64,000 nucleotides of DNA from NCBI GenBank assembly GCA_038405045.1, contig JBBZIV010000002.1:1-64000 (forward strand), read 5' to 3'. A program made the translations under genes and the position numbers. Positions 53,321-60,634 of this stretch are shown in pieces (the stretch's first letter is position 1; every line of letters begins with the position of its first letter). Under the pieces are notes generated by a model, which was not told the origin of the DNA, searched no databases, and saw only the letters and a program-made list of their open reading frames with translations. The DNA comes from Sporobacter sp038405045. GTDB taxonomy: Bacteria > Bacillota > Clostridia > Oscillospirales > Oscillospiraceae.

Positions 53321-53859
53321 TTTGATTCTCCTTTATCGGTATATCGGAAAGCCTTCATATTCAGGTCAATCAGCTTGGCCTTGCTGCCGGTAAATGTTTT
53401 TTGCATGACCTTTTCGATCGATGCTTCACTGACGACGCCCGTTGCGCGGACGAGTGCGCCGAGCATAACCATGTTGGCGACCTTCGCGTTGCCAAGCTCA
53501 ATGGCAATGTCGTTAACCGGTATGGCGATGGCCGTAATATCCGTGCGCTTGACAGGCTGGTCGACGATGGAGGTATTCACAAAAATCAAGCCGCCGGGTT
53601 TGACCATTGATTCAAATTTGATGAGTGACGGCAGATTCATCACGACGAGCGCATCGGCTTCATAAATCAGCGGGCAGCTGACCTCCTTGTCGGATACGAC
53701 AACGGTGCAGTTGGCGGTGCCGCCGCGCATCTCCGGCCCGTATGACGGAAAAAAAGTTGATGATTGATCTTCCAGCATGGCAGCGTATGTGACCATCTGG
53801 CCCATCAGCAGGATACCCTGACCGCCGGAACCGGCAAAAAACAGTTTATGTGTTTTCAT
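53317..53859 (-). CDS. 2-oxoacid:ferredoxin oxidoreductase, gamma subunit
   Basis: The 180-residue protein opens with FAGSGGQGILLMGQMVTYAAM and has SYGPEMRGGTANCTVVVS, both typical of the gamma subunit of 2-oxoisovalerate or 2-oxoglutarate ferredoxin oxidoreductases. With the alpha and beta subunits it forms the CoA-dependent enzyme. It starts directly at the beta subunit stop (1-nt overlap). Confidence 0.93.
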   Translation of the reverse strand: MKTHKLFFAGSGGQGILLMGQMVTYAAMLEDQSSTFFPSYGPEMRGGTANCTVVVSDKEVSCPLIYEADALVVMNLPSLIKFESMVKPGGLIFVNTSIVDQPVKRTDITAIAIPVNDIAIELGNAKVANMVMLGALVRATGVVSEASIEKVMQKTFTGSKAKLIDLNMKAFRYTDKGESK

Positions 53860-54602
53860 TAGATGTCCTCCGGCTTTTTTATTACGCCCAGCGGGTAAAA
53901 AGGAATCATCTTATCGGCAAGCCACTTCATGGAATCGGGCGGCGTCAGGCCCCAGTTTGTCGGGCAGGTTGAAAGCATTTCCACAAAGGCAAAACCGAGC
54001 TTCTTTTCCTGCACCTCAAACGCGCGGCGTACGGCTTTTTTCGCCAGCCTGATGTGAGCCGGGGTGTCGAGCGCGACACGCTCAACGTAAACGGCGCAGT
54101 CAAGCGTTGCAATCAGTTCGGACATCTTAATCGGCATACCGGCCTGTTCGACGGTACGGCCATCCTGCGACGTCGTTGTCTTCTGGCCGACGAGCGTTGT
54201 CGGGGCCATCTGGCCGGACGTCATACCGTAGATGCAGTTGTTGATAAAAAAGGTGCAGATTTTTTCGCCGCGTGCCGCGGCGTGGACGATTTCGCCCATA
54301 CCGATGGACGCCAGGTCGCCGTCCCCTTGATAGGTGAATACGAGTTTATTGGGATGGACGCGTTTAATACCGGACGCAACGGCGGGCGCACGGCCGTGCG
54401 CCGACTCGCACATATCGACGTTCATAAATTTGTGGGCCTGTACGCTGCAGCCAATGGGGGCGGCGCCGATCGCCTCGCCGAGCTTTCCCATTTCCTCCAA
54501 CGTTTCCATGATGAGACGGTGCGCAATGCCATGTGTACAGCCGGGGCAGTAGCTCGTGTCAACCGGCGTCATACCGGTCGTATATGTAAAGACAGGTTTC
54601 AT
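53859..54602 (-). CDS. 2-oxoacid:ferredoxin oxidoreductase, beta subunit (thiamine diphosphate binding)
   Basis: The 247-residue subunit binds thiamine diphosphate (TYQGDGDLASIGMGEIVHAA and FFINNCIYGMTSGQ) and has a 4Fe-4S-type cysteine set beginning YCPGCTHG, with IGCSVQ later. It carries out the decarboxylation or carboxylation half-reaction. The ATG at 54602 has GGAGGG upstream, 15 nt after the alpha stop. Whether the substrate is a branched-chain 2-oxoacid or 2-oxoglutarate is not settled by sequence; the ilvE neighbour favours the former. Confidence 0.93.
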   Translation of the reverse strand: MKPVFTYTTGMTPVDTSYCPGCTHGIAHRLIMETLEEMGKLGEAIGAAPIGCSVQAHKFMNVDMCESAHGRAPAVASGIKRVHPNKLVFTYQGDGDLASIGMGEIVHAAARGEKICTFFINNCIYGMTSGQMAPTTLVGQKTTTSQDGRTVEQAGMPIKMSELIATLDCAVYVERVALDTPAHIRLAKKAVRRAFEVQEKKLGFAFVEMLSTCPTNWGLTPPDSMKWLADKMIPFYPLGVIKKPEDI

Positions 54603-54617
54603 GTTACCCTCCATCTG

Positions 54618-55700
54618 CTAGCGTAATTCTTCGTAAATCTTTTTGGCCCGCTCGGCAATCTCAATGGATGTGGGGATCATGCCGCCCGTCCTGTGTATGA
54701 GCCGGACGGGCTTGCGGCCGCCAATGCCAAGCTTGACATCGTCGAGCATTTGGCCCATCGACAGCTCGGCGGAAATGACGACCGTCGTTTTGCTGCCAAT
54801 CTCGTCGAAAGCGCCGTACGGGAACGGCCAGAGGGATATGGGGCGGATGAGACCGGCGCGAATGCCCTGCGCCTCGAGGATGTCGATGGCTTCCTTCGTG
54901 ATGCGGGCGACCGTACCGAACGCGACAAAAACGATATCGGCGTCGGCAACATTCGTGCTTTCATAACGGCAGAGCGCTGTTTTGGCCTGCTCATACTTTT
55001 TAAAAAGCTTCTCAACATGCGCTTCCAGCTCATCAGGCTGCATGCGCAGGGATTTGACGACACGCCTGTTCCCGTCGTCGTTGCCATAGCCGACAATGGC
55101 CCACGGCTTTTTGGCCGCGATGTCTGCCTCCTCGATAAAGGGGCGCGCTTGGGGCAGCGTGATGGGCTCCATCATCTGGCCCATAATGCCGTCGGCAAAA
55201 ATCATAATAGGGTTCTGCCATGCGTCGGAAAGCGCCACGGATTCATAAATCAGGTCAACGGCCTCTTGAATGCTGGCGGGTGCAAAGACGATGAGCTTAT
55301 AGTCACCGTTGCCGCCGCCGCGCGTGGCCTGAAAATAGTCCGCCTGCCCAGGCTGAATACCGCCGATGCCGGGGCCGCCGCGGGAAACGTTGAGTATGAC
55401 GACGGGAACCTCCGCCGAGCATAAAAAGCTCATGCCTTCCTGCATCAGGGCGATGCCGGGCGACGAGGAGGAGAGAAAAACACTCCCTCCGGCAGCACCG
55501 GCGCCATAGGCCATATTGACAGCACCAAGCTCGCTTTCAGCCTGCAGGAATGTTCCGCCGCGCTTCGGCAGCTCGCGCGACATAAATTCGGGAATTTCGC
55601 TCTGCGGTGTGATCGGATATCCGAAATAGAAACGGGCGCCGCCACGGATGGCCGCTTCGGCAAAAGCCTCATTTCCCTTCATAAGAACTTTTTCTGTCAT
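54618..55700 (-). CDS. 2-oxoacid:ferredoxin oxidoreductase, alpha subunit (VorB/KorA-like)
   Basis: The 360-residue subunit starts MTEKVLMKGNEAFAEAAIRG and has YFGYPITPQSEIPEFM, AYGAGAAGGSVFLSSSSPGI, and FAFGTVARITKEAID-like C-terminal sequence, as in VorB/KorA proteins. The ATG at 55700 has GAGGAGG upstream and overlaps the ferredoxin stop by ATGA. A longer frame exists but would run through the ferredoxin gene. Confidence 0.94.
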   Translation of the reverse strand: MTEKVLMKGNEAFAEAAIRGGARFYFGYPITPQSEIPEFMSRELPKRGGTFLQAESELGAVNMAYGAGAAGGSVFLSSSSPGIALMQEGMSFLCSAEVPVVILNVSRGGPGIGGIQPGQADYFQATRGGGNGDYKLIVFAPASIQEAVDLIYESVALSDAWQNPIMIFADGIMGQMMEPITLPQARPFIEEADIAAKKPWAIVGYGNDDGNRRVVKSLRMQPDELEAHVEKLFKKYEQAKTALCRYESTNVADADIVFVAFGTVARITKEAIDILEAQGIRAGLIRPISLWPFPYGAFDEIGSKTTVVISAELSMGQMLDDVKLGIGGRKPVRLIHRTGGMIPTSIEIAERAKKIYEELR

Positions 55701-55921
55701 TGAGACGCCTCCTCTTGAAAAATGGCAATCGCGCCATCCGGACAGACGAGGGCGCAGGACTGGCATCCAATGCATGCATCCTGCTCGGCGACGGCAGCCG
55801 GTGCGAAACCCTTGTTGTTTAAAGTGGCGCTCATGATAATGATCCCTTTTGGACAGGCTGCGCGGCAAAGCTCGCAGCCCTTGCACTTGTCGCTGTTGAA
55901 CTGGACGAGAAATTTAGCCAT
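55697..55921 (-). CDS. 4Fe-4S ferredoxin subunit of the 2-oxoacid oxidoreductase
   Basis: This 74-residue protein has two full cluster motifs, CKGCELCRAACPKG and CIGCQSCALVCPDG, so it carries two 4Fe-4S clusters and passes electrons between the TPP subunit and free ferredoxin. It is the first of the four oxidoreductase genes. Delta subunits of this size are standard in the VOR/KOR type. Confidence 0.95.
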   Translation of the reverse strand: MAKFLVQFNSDKCKGCELCRAACPKGIIIMSATLNNKGFAPAAVAEQDACIGCQSCALVCPDGAIAIFQEEASQ

Positions 55922-55967
55922 ATCTTTGCTCCTTTCGGTTGTTAAACAAGTTGAAAAAACGGTGGCA

Positions 55968-56681
55968 TCACCGATCCAGCCAGGTTGGGCGCATATATAG
56001 GCCCAAAGGCATGAGGAAAGCAGGAATTCCGCTTAACTGCTCTCTGGAAACGAGCTGTTCAGGATAGCAGACGCACCAAAGCGCTTTCCCTGTTTTTTCG
56101 CAGAGCTCGGTGCTCAGACGGTAGCCGTGTATAATCGTCTCCGCCACTGTCTCCCGCAGCAGATGCGTGTTGCTCACGATCCCTTCAACAGTGAGCCCGG
56201 TGACATTTTCGATCGCGCGGATATGGGCTTCAGCACACCCAATATCACGTGTCTCAAACCGGTTGAAATTCAAAACAGCGACGACGGCCGCCGCTTCTTG
56301 TGTAAAATATTTTTTAAACTGATTGAGAACCTTGGCGCCGCTGTCATTTCCGCCGACATCTAGAATCACGCGGCAATGCTTGTCCTCCAGCGGGGTGCGG
56401 ATATCGGCAGCAAGCTCCGGGAGCTCCGCCGTAATCTCTGTTTTGTAAATGCCGCCGTAAACGCCGATACCCGCGTCCGCCAACAGCTGCGATTGCTCAC
56501 GTGAGCGGAAATACGGGTTGACAATATCAAGATCGACAAGGGCAAGGCGCTCGTCGCCACGCATGTTTTCCAATGCCAGCTTTAGGGCGAGACTGACGGA
56601 AAACTCTGTCTTTCCGCTGCCGTAATGGCCGGTAACAAGGAGCAGGCGTTTTTTCAAGAAGGGAAAGGAGGTGGGATTCAA
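55968..56681 (-). CDS. P-loop ATPase (CobQ/MinD-like) preceding the oxidoreductase operon
   Basis: The 237-residue protein has a P-loop GHYGSGKTEFSVSLALKL (about 18-35), LVDLDIVNPYFRSREQ, and DVGGNDSGAKVL, resembling the SIMIBI class of NTPases. Genes of this kind commonly sit beside VOR/KOR ferredoxin genes in Clostridia; a maturation or allosteric role is suspected but unproven. It starts the operon, 46 nt before the ferredoxin gene, and lies about 140 nt downstream of the structured RNA. Confidence 0.82.
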   Translation of the reverse strand: MNPTSFPFLKKRLLLVTGHYGSGKTEFSVSLALKLALENMRGDERLALVDLDIVNPYFRSREQSQLLADAGIGVYGGIYKTEITAELPELAADIRTPLEDKHCRVILDVGGNDSGAKVLNQFKKYFTQEAAAVVAVLNFNRFETRDIGCAEAHIRAIENVTGLTVEGIVSNTHLLRETVAETIIHGYRLSTELCEKTGKALWCVCYPEQLVSREQLSGIPAFLMPLGLYMRPTWLDR

Positions 56682-56818
56682 AACGGATCACCGGCTTTCG
56701 GTGTGATGGCAGGTGTTTGCGGCAACAACACAGGGATAAAGGGATAATAAATAGTATACGCCCGTTTAGTCTGTTTTGACAAGCCGCATTTCAACAAACA
56801 TAAACGCTCCCAATAGGC

Positions 56819-56848
56819 AAAAAAAGGCGAACCGCCAAGCGATTCGCC
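56819..56848 (-). terminator. Intrinsic terminator of the 56.9-kb RNA
   Basis: On the minus strand GGCGAATCG (56840-56848) pairs with CGGTTCGCC (56826-56834) with one U-G, followed by seven T residues (56819-56825). It is a classical terminator. Confidence 0.92.
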
Positions 56849-56945
56849 AAAGAAAGGGTTGTGGGATAAAGATATGAGCTTATGTCCGAGCGCCTCCGCC
56901 GAGGCCAGGGACGGTTGGCATCCTCATGCCATTGGATAAGCTGTG
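56819..56945 (-). ncRNA. Candidate structured small RNA or riboswitch-like leader, family not recognised
   Basis: A transcript of about 126 nt is bounded by a promoter and a terminator. It folds as a closing stem AGCTTAT/ATAAGCT (56936-56942 with 56877-56883) around two arms. One is GGCAT-GAGG-ATGCC. The other is a longer arm GTCC...GGAC that contains GCCTC-GGCG-GAGGC. A C-rich single-stranded tail (TCCCACAACCCTTTC) precedes the terminator and could pair with Shine-Dalgarno sequences. It is not an open reading frame. It may be a trans-acting sRNA (Hfq is encoded here) or a terminator-controlled leader of the 2-oxoacid oxidoreductase operon. Confidence 0.65.
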
Positions 56946-56950
56946 TCATT

Positions 56951-56979
56951 ATCATACAACAATTAACAGAATGTGTAAA
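56951..56979 (-). promoter_or_regulatory. Sigma-A promoter of the 56.9-kb RNA
   Basis: On the minus strand TTTACA (56974-56979) and TATGAT (56951-56956) are 17 nt apart. The expected start near 56944 lies immediately before the closing stem, which supports an independent RNA. Confidence 0.75.
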
Positions 56980-57048
56980 TAGGAGCATTTGTCAGATGGG
57001 CACTAGTTTTGTCGCGAAACAACAGGCGTGCAATTGTTAAGTCGATGC

Positions 57049-58155
57049 CTAGTCCCCAGCTTTCATGCTGAGATACGCGTTAATAAACCCGTCGATATCA
57101 CCGTCCATAACGGCATTGATATTCCCGTTTTCAAAATTGGTTCGGTGATCCTTGGCAAGCGTGTACGGCATGAAGACATAGGAGCGGATCTGGCTGCCCC
57201 ACTCGATTTTCATCTGCTCACCCTTGATATCGCTGATTTTATCAAGATGTTCGCGTTCTTTGATCTCAACGAGCTTGGAGCGGAGCATGCGCATAGCCAC
57301 CTCGCGATTCTGATGCTGGCTGCGTTCCATCTGGCAGGCGACGATGATACCGGTTGGGATATGCGTAATGCGGATGGCGCTCTCCGTTTTATTGACGTGC
57401 TGGCCGCCCGCACCGGAGGAGCGGTACGTATCAACCTTTAAGTCCTCGGGGCGGATATCCACCTCAATATCGTCGGAAATCAGCGGCGCGACCTCGACGG
57501 CGGCAAAAGATGTGTGGCGGCGGCCGGAGGAATCAAATGGCGAGATGCGGACAAGGCGATGGATGCCGCCCTCGCTCTTCAGATAACCGTAGGCATTTTC
57601 GCCCTCAATCTCAATAGAGGCAGATTTGATACCGGCCTCCTCACCGTCCAGGTAGTCAAGGATTTTATATTTCATACCGTGGCGTTCTGCCCAGCGTGTA
57701 TACATGCGGTAGAGCATTTCCGTCCAATCCTGCGCTTCGGTGCCGCCGGCACCGGCGTGGAAAGACAAAATCGCGTTGCAACCATCGTATTCGCCCGACA
57801 AGAGCGTTGACAGCCGCGCATTTTCAAGGTCCTTTTCAAACGCGTTGAAGTCCTCCACAAGTTCCGGGAGAAGGCTTTCGTCCTTCTCCTCGATTGCCAT
57901 CTGGCACAACGTCAGCAGATCATCCCAGCGGGCGGCCAGCTTTTTATAGCCTGCCACTTTGTTTTTCTGCTGCTTGATTTTTTGCAGGACCTTCTGGGAG
58001 TTTTCAATATTTGACCAAAATCCGTCGGCAGCGCTCTCACTTTCCAGCTTTTCGATTTCCGCTTCGGCATCGCCGAGCTTCAGGGCTTCGCCAAGGCCGG
58101 TTAAAACCGGCTTTAAGGCGTTAATCTTTACTTTGTAATCATCAAATTCTATCAT
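57049..58155 (-). CDS. prfB: Peptide chain release factor 2
   Basis: RF2 ends translation at UGA and UAA. The 368-residue protein has the GGQ motif in RSSGAGGQHVNKTESA and the stop-recognition tripeptide in RISPFDSSG. Most bacterial prfB genes need a +1 frameshift at an early UGA near codon 25; this one is a continuous frame there (LGEALKLGDAEAEIEK), so the autoregulatory frameshift is absent. The start matches the family's N terminus (MIEFDDYKVKINALKP). Confidence 0.96.
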   Translation of the reverse strand: MIEFDDYKVKINALKPVLTGLGEALKLGDAEAEIEKLESESAADGFWSNIENSQKVLQKIKQQKNKVAGYKKLAARWDDLLTLCQMAIEEKDESLLPELVEDFNAFEKDLENARLSTLLSGEYDGCNAILSFHAGAGGTEAQDWTEMLYRMYTRWAERHGMKYKILDYLDGEEAGIKSASIEIEGENAYGYLKSEGGIHRLVRISPFDSSGRRHTSFAAVEVAPLISDDIEVDIRPEDLKVDTYRSSGAGGQHVNKTESAIRITHIPTGIIVACQMERSQHQNREVAMRMLRSKLVEIKEREHLDKISDIKGEQMKIEWGSQIRSYVFMPYTLAKDHRTNFENGNINAVMDGDIDGFINAYLSMKAGD

Positions 58156-58223
58156 TGTCTGACCGCGCTTTCATTTGTATAAGATGTATACGGGGTAACA
58201 AAAATGTGCTGTCGGCAGCGGCG

Positions 58224-58352
58224 TTATGGCAGCCAAAGCCGACATGACCAACCTGTCAGGCGCTCGCTCGGGACGGTTCCCATGTCGCCGTAAATCAGGT
58301 CGTCAATATCCGGAGAGTCCTCGCCGCTGCAGCGGGTTACGTGATGTCGCAT
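58224..58352 (-). CDS. Possible 42-residue small protein
   Basis: A frame begins ATG CGA CAT, 7 nt after a GGAG, and ends TAA; it encodes 42 residues, including an acidic segment GEDSPDIDDLIYGDMG. It lies in the gap between the phosphoesterase gene and prfB. I recognise no family. The ribosome site supports translation, but the frame is short. It overlaps, in another frame, the end of the helix-turn-helix-like fragment just upstream. Confidence 0.35.
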   Translation of the reverse strand: MRHHVTRCSGEDSPDIDDLIYGDMGTVPSERLTGWSCRLWLP

Positions 58353-58413
58353 ACGCTCACTCCTAAAATGCTGATAACTTCATCATATGTTGCGCCTTTT
58401 AGAAATGTGCGTA
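58337..58413 (-). pseudogene. Possible helix-turn-helix fragment
   Basis: Between the phosphoesterase stop and the small frame at 58352, one frame reads TFLKGATYDEVISILGVSV and then a stop. That sequence has the look of a helix-turn-helix of a sigma- or resolvase-like protein. It has no start of its own other than inside the phosphoesterase gene, so it may be the remnant of a lost gene. The resemblance is weak evidence. Confidence 0.2.
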
Positions 58414-59259
58414 TTATTTTGTGCGCCGGAGGATGGCGACGACGAGCTCGGGATTGTTCAGAAGACGAGGATACCCCGTCCGGTTGCCGATGCCGCGTGA
58501 GACGAGCATCTGCGTCGCGCCGTCTGTATAAACGCCGCTTGTATATTTGGGGAACCACTCTCTGCTCGGGCCGATCAGGCCGTCCGTCAGCGGCAGGCGG
58601 ACAAGGCCGCCGTGCGCGTGCCCGCTCAGCACGAGGTCAATATTTAAGCTGGCATACCGGGCAAGCGCGTCGTTTCGGTGCGCGAGCAGGATAACGAACG
58701 GGTCGCCGACCTGTGCGCGGATTTCCGACATAAGCGCTTCCGGCGTTTTCATATCCGCCGGACCGTTCGGGTCGTCAACACCGGCCAGAACGATTGATTC
58801 TTCTCCAACAGTCAGCCGGACAAAGCTGTTTCTGAAAACGGTCACACCGCGCGCTGTCAAGACGCTGAGCAGGTTGTTTAGCGCCCCAGAGCGCCACTCG
58901 TGGTTGCCGGTGACGAAATAAACGGGCGCAATGCCTGTGAGGGCCTGAACAAGCGGGCTGACAATGGCCAAATCGTCCTTACTGTCGATTAAATCGCCGG
59001 TTATAACGATGATGTCGGGTTGGGCTTTCCGGACGGCGTCAAGCAGCGTCGCGTTGTTTTGACCGAGAACGGCCGCATGAATATCGGAGAGCTGAACAAT
59101 TCTGTAACCGTCAAAGGACGGCGGGAGATTATCAAAATATAGGCTGTATGTGTCTGTTACGAGGCGCGTGTTGCTGTCGTAAAACAAAAAAAAGATGGAC
59201 AGACAGATGAGAAGGAAGAAAATGAGGCCGGCACGGCGGTGGTTTTTGCGTGTTTTCAT
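58414..59259 (-). CDS. Membrane-anchored metallophosphoesterase
   Basis: The 281-residue protein has an N-terminal membrane helix (about 10-28) and the calcineurin-like motifs LSDIHA, ITGDLID, VTGNHEW and LSGHAHGG with spacing typical of YkuE-like phosphodiesterases. The catalytic domain is probably outside the membrane. The substrate may be a phospholipid or UDP-sugar derivative, but this is not shown. Confidence 0.88.
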   Translation of the reverse strand: MKTRKNHRRAGLIFFLLICLSIFFLFYDSNTRLVTDTYSLYFDNLPPSFDGYRIVQLSDIHAAVLGQNNATLLDAVRKAQPDIIVITGDLIDSKDDLAIVSPLVQALTGIAPVYFVTGNHEWRSGALNNLLSVLTARGVTVFRNSFVRLTVGEESIVLAGVDDPNGPADMKTPEALMSEIRAQVGDPFVILLAHRNDALARYASLNIDLVLSGHAHGGLVRLPLTDGLIGPSREWFPKYTSGVYTDGATQMLVSRGIGNRTGYPRLLNNPELVVAILRRTK

Positions 59260-59307
59260 AAACTGACTTTCAGCCGCGGTGCGGCGAAGAAAAATTTGCG
59301 CCTGACG

Positions 59308-60126
59308 TTAAGACTCCTTGTCGTGGACATAGGGGTGCTTAATATTCGGATCCGTCGTCTGGCGGAAATCAACGTCGAAGCGATCAATCGATTTTATGAG
59401 GGAGGACAGACTTTTAAACCCAAAATTTCGGTGGTCAAAATCCGGCTGTTTTTTTAAGATGAGGTTGCCAAGTTCACCCATAAAGACCCAGTCGTCATCA
59501 ACGGCCAAATCAGAAATAGAGTCGGCAATAATCTGAATAACATCCTCCGGAACCTTGCTGCCGCGCGTTTTGGATGGGAGCGGCTGCTTCGAGCGTGTTT
59601 TCTCAACGGGCTTCTGCTCCCCCTCGGCGGGCTTGACTTCTACGGCGTTGGCCCGGATGACCTCAATATACGTGAATTTATCGCACGCGGCAATAAAGGG
59701 GCTTGGCGTTTTCATTTCGCCGATGCCGATAACGCGCTGGCCCGCCTCACGCAGACGGATGGCAAGCCGGGTAAAGTCACTGTCACTGGAGACGATGACA
59801 AAGCCGTCTGTCTTCTCTGTGTAGAGAATGTCCATCGCGTCGATAATCATGGCCGAGTCCGACGAATTTTTGCCGAAGGTGTAGCTGTACTGCTGAATCG
59901 GCGTAATGGCGTTTTCCAAAAGAGAGTGCTTCCACCCGGCGATGGACGGATTCGTCCAGTCACCGTAAATGCGCTTAATGGTCGGCGTCCCATAGATCGC
60001 AATCTCCTCCATGACGCTTTTGATACAGTTGCGCGGCACATTTTCGGCGTCAATCAAGACGGCTAGGCGAAGGTTATTCAGGTTCAATACGTTTGCTGTC
60101 AACGTCACACCTTCTTTCAATTTCAT
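59308..60126 (-). CDS. NYN-domain protein with C-terminal OST-HTH/LOTUS-like domain
   Basis: NYN domains are PIN-like RNase folds that bind metal. Here the acidic motifs are LAVLIDAENVPRN (about 21-33), AMIIDAMDIL and IVSSDSDFTRLAIRLRE. The C-terminal 80 residues (VPEDVIQIIADSISDLAVDD, WVFMGELGNLILKKQPDFD) fit an OST-HTH/LOTUS RNA-binding domain. The 272-residue start at ATG 60126 is a guess; its ribosome site is poor, and a TTG or GTG slightly downstream, after AAAGAAGG, is possible. It may act in RNA processing. Confidence 0.78.
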   Translation of the reverse strand: MKLKEGVTLTANVLNLNNLRLAVLIDAENVPRNCIKSVMEEIAIYGTPTIKRIYGDWTNPSIAGWKHSLLENAITPIQQYSYTFGKNSSDSAMIIDAMDILYTEKTDGFVIVSSDSDFTRLAIRLREAGQRVIGIGEMKTPSPFIAACDKFTYIEVIRANAVEVKPAEGEQKPVEKTRSKQPLPSKTRGSKVPEDVIQIIADSISDLAVDDDWVFMGELGNLILKKQPDFDHRNFGFKSLSSLIKSIDRFDVDFRQTTDPNIKHPYVHDKES

Positions 60127-60219
60127 GCGAGCAAATATACCTGCGGCACCGCCGTGCGCTGGACAAATAAAATATTGCTTGATGCAAGTTATTATAATGG
60201 ACGAACGGCAGATAATCAA

Positions 60220-60634
60220 TACTCGGAAGGCATCGGCACAACCCGTGTGTTATCAACAAACACACAGAATTATCCACATAATTCCATTTATTTGATAGCA
60301 AAAGGTGGCGAATTTTAGCGAAATGCTGATGCAAAGCACGAAAAGACCGGTGAACACGTGGAGCAGGCGAATCCATTGAAAACTATTAAGTTGTTCACAA
60401 TTTGCCATCCAAGACAGTGGTTTTGACTGATAAATGGAGCGTCGACCGCTGGAATTTTACATATTTAACAAAAAAACGGCCAAAATTAGCCGATAAATTT
60501 ATGTAATTATTAAGAAAATATTAAGATTTAATTAATACCATTGTTTATTTCGAGAAATAGAGGTATAAATATAGATGTGTTAATTTTTGTTTGTTCGTTT
60601 ATTTAAGGATGTTTACCTAAAGGAGCAGTAAACA
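60220..60634. other. A+T-rich intergenic region with DnaA-box-like sequences
   Basis: The spacer before the glycosyltransferase gene has TTATCAACA (60250-60258), a perfect consensus DnaA box TTATCCACA (60270-60278) and TTGTTCACA (60391-60399). A very A+T-rich stretch of about 150 bp follows (60460-60610). It probably contains the promoter of the glycosyltransferase gene. Whether the boxes bind DnaA is untested. No gene can be supported here. Confidence 0.45.

Noticed and set aside
60220..60634. Calling this region oriC outright
   Set aside because: dnaA, dnaN and the usual origin neighbours are absent and GC skew cannot be judged from one window; it is reported only as DnaA-box-like.
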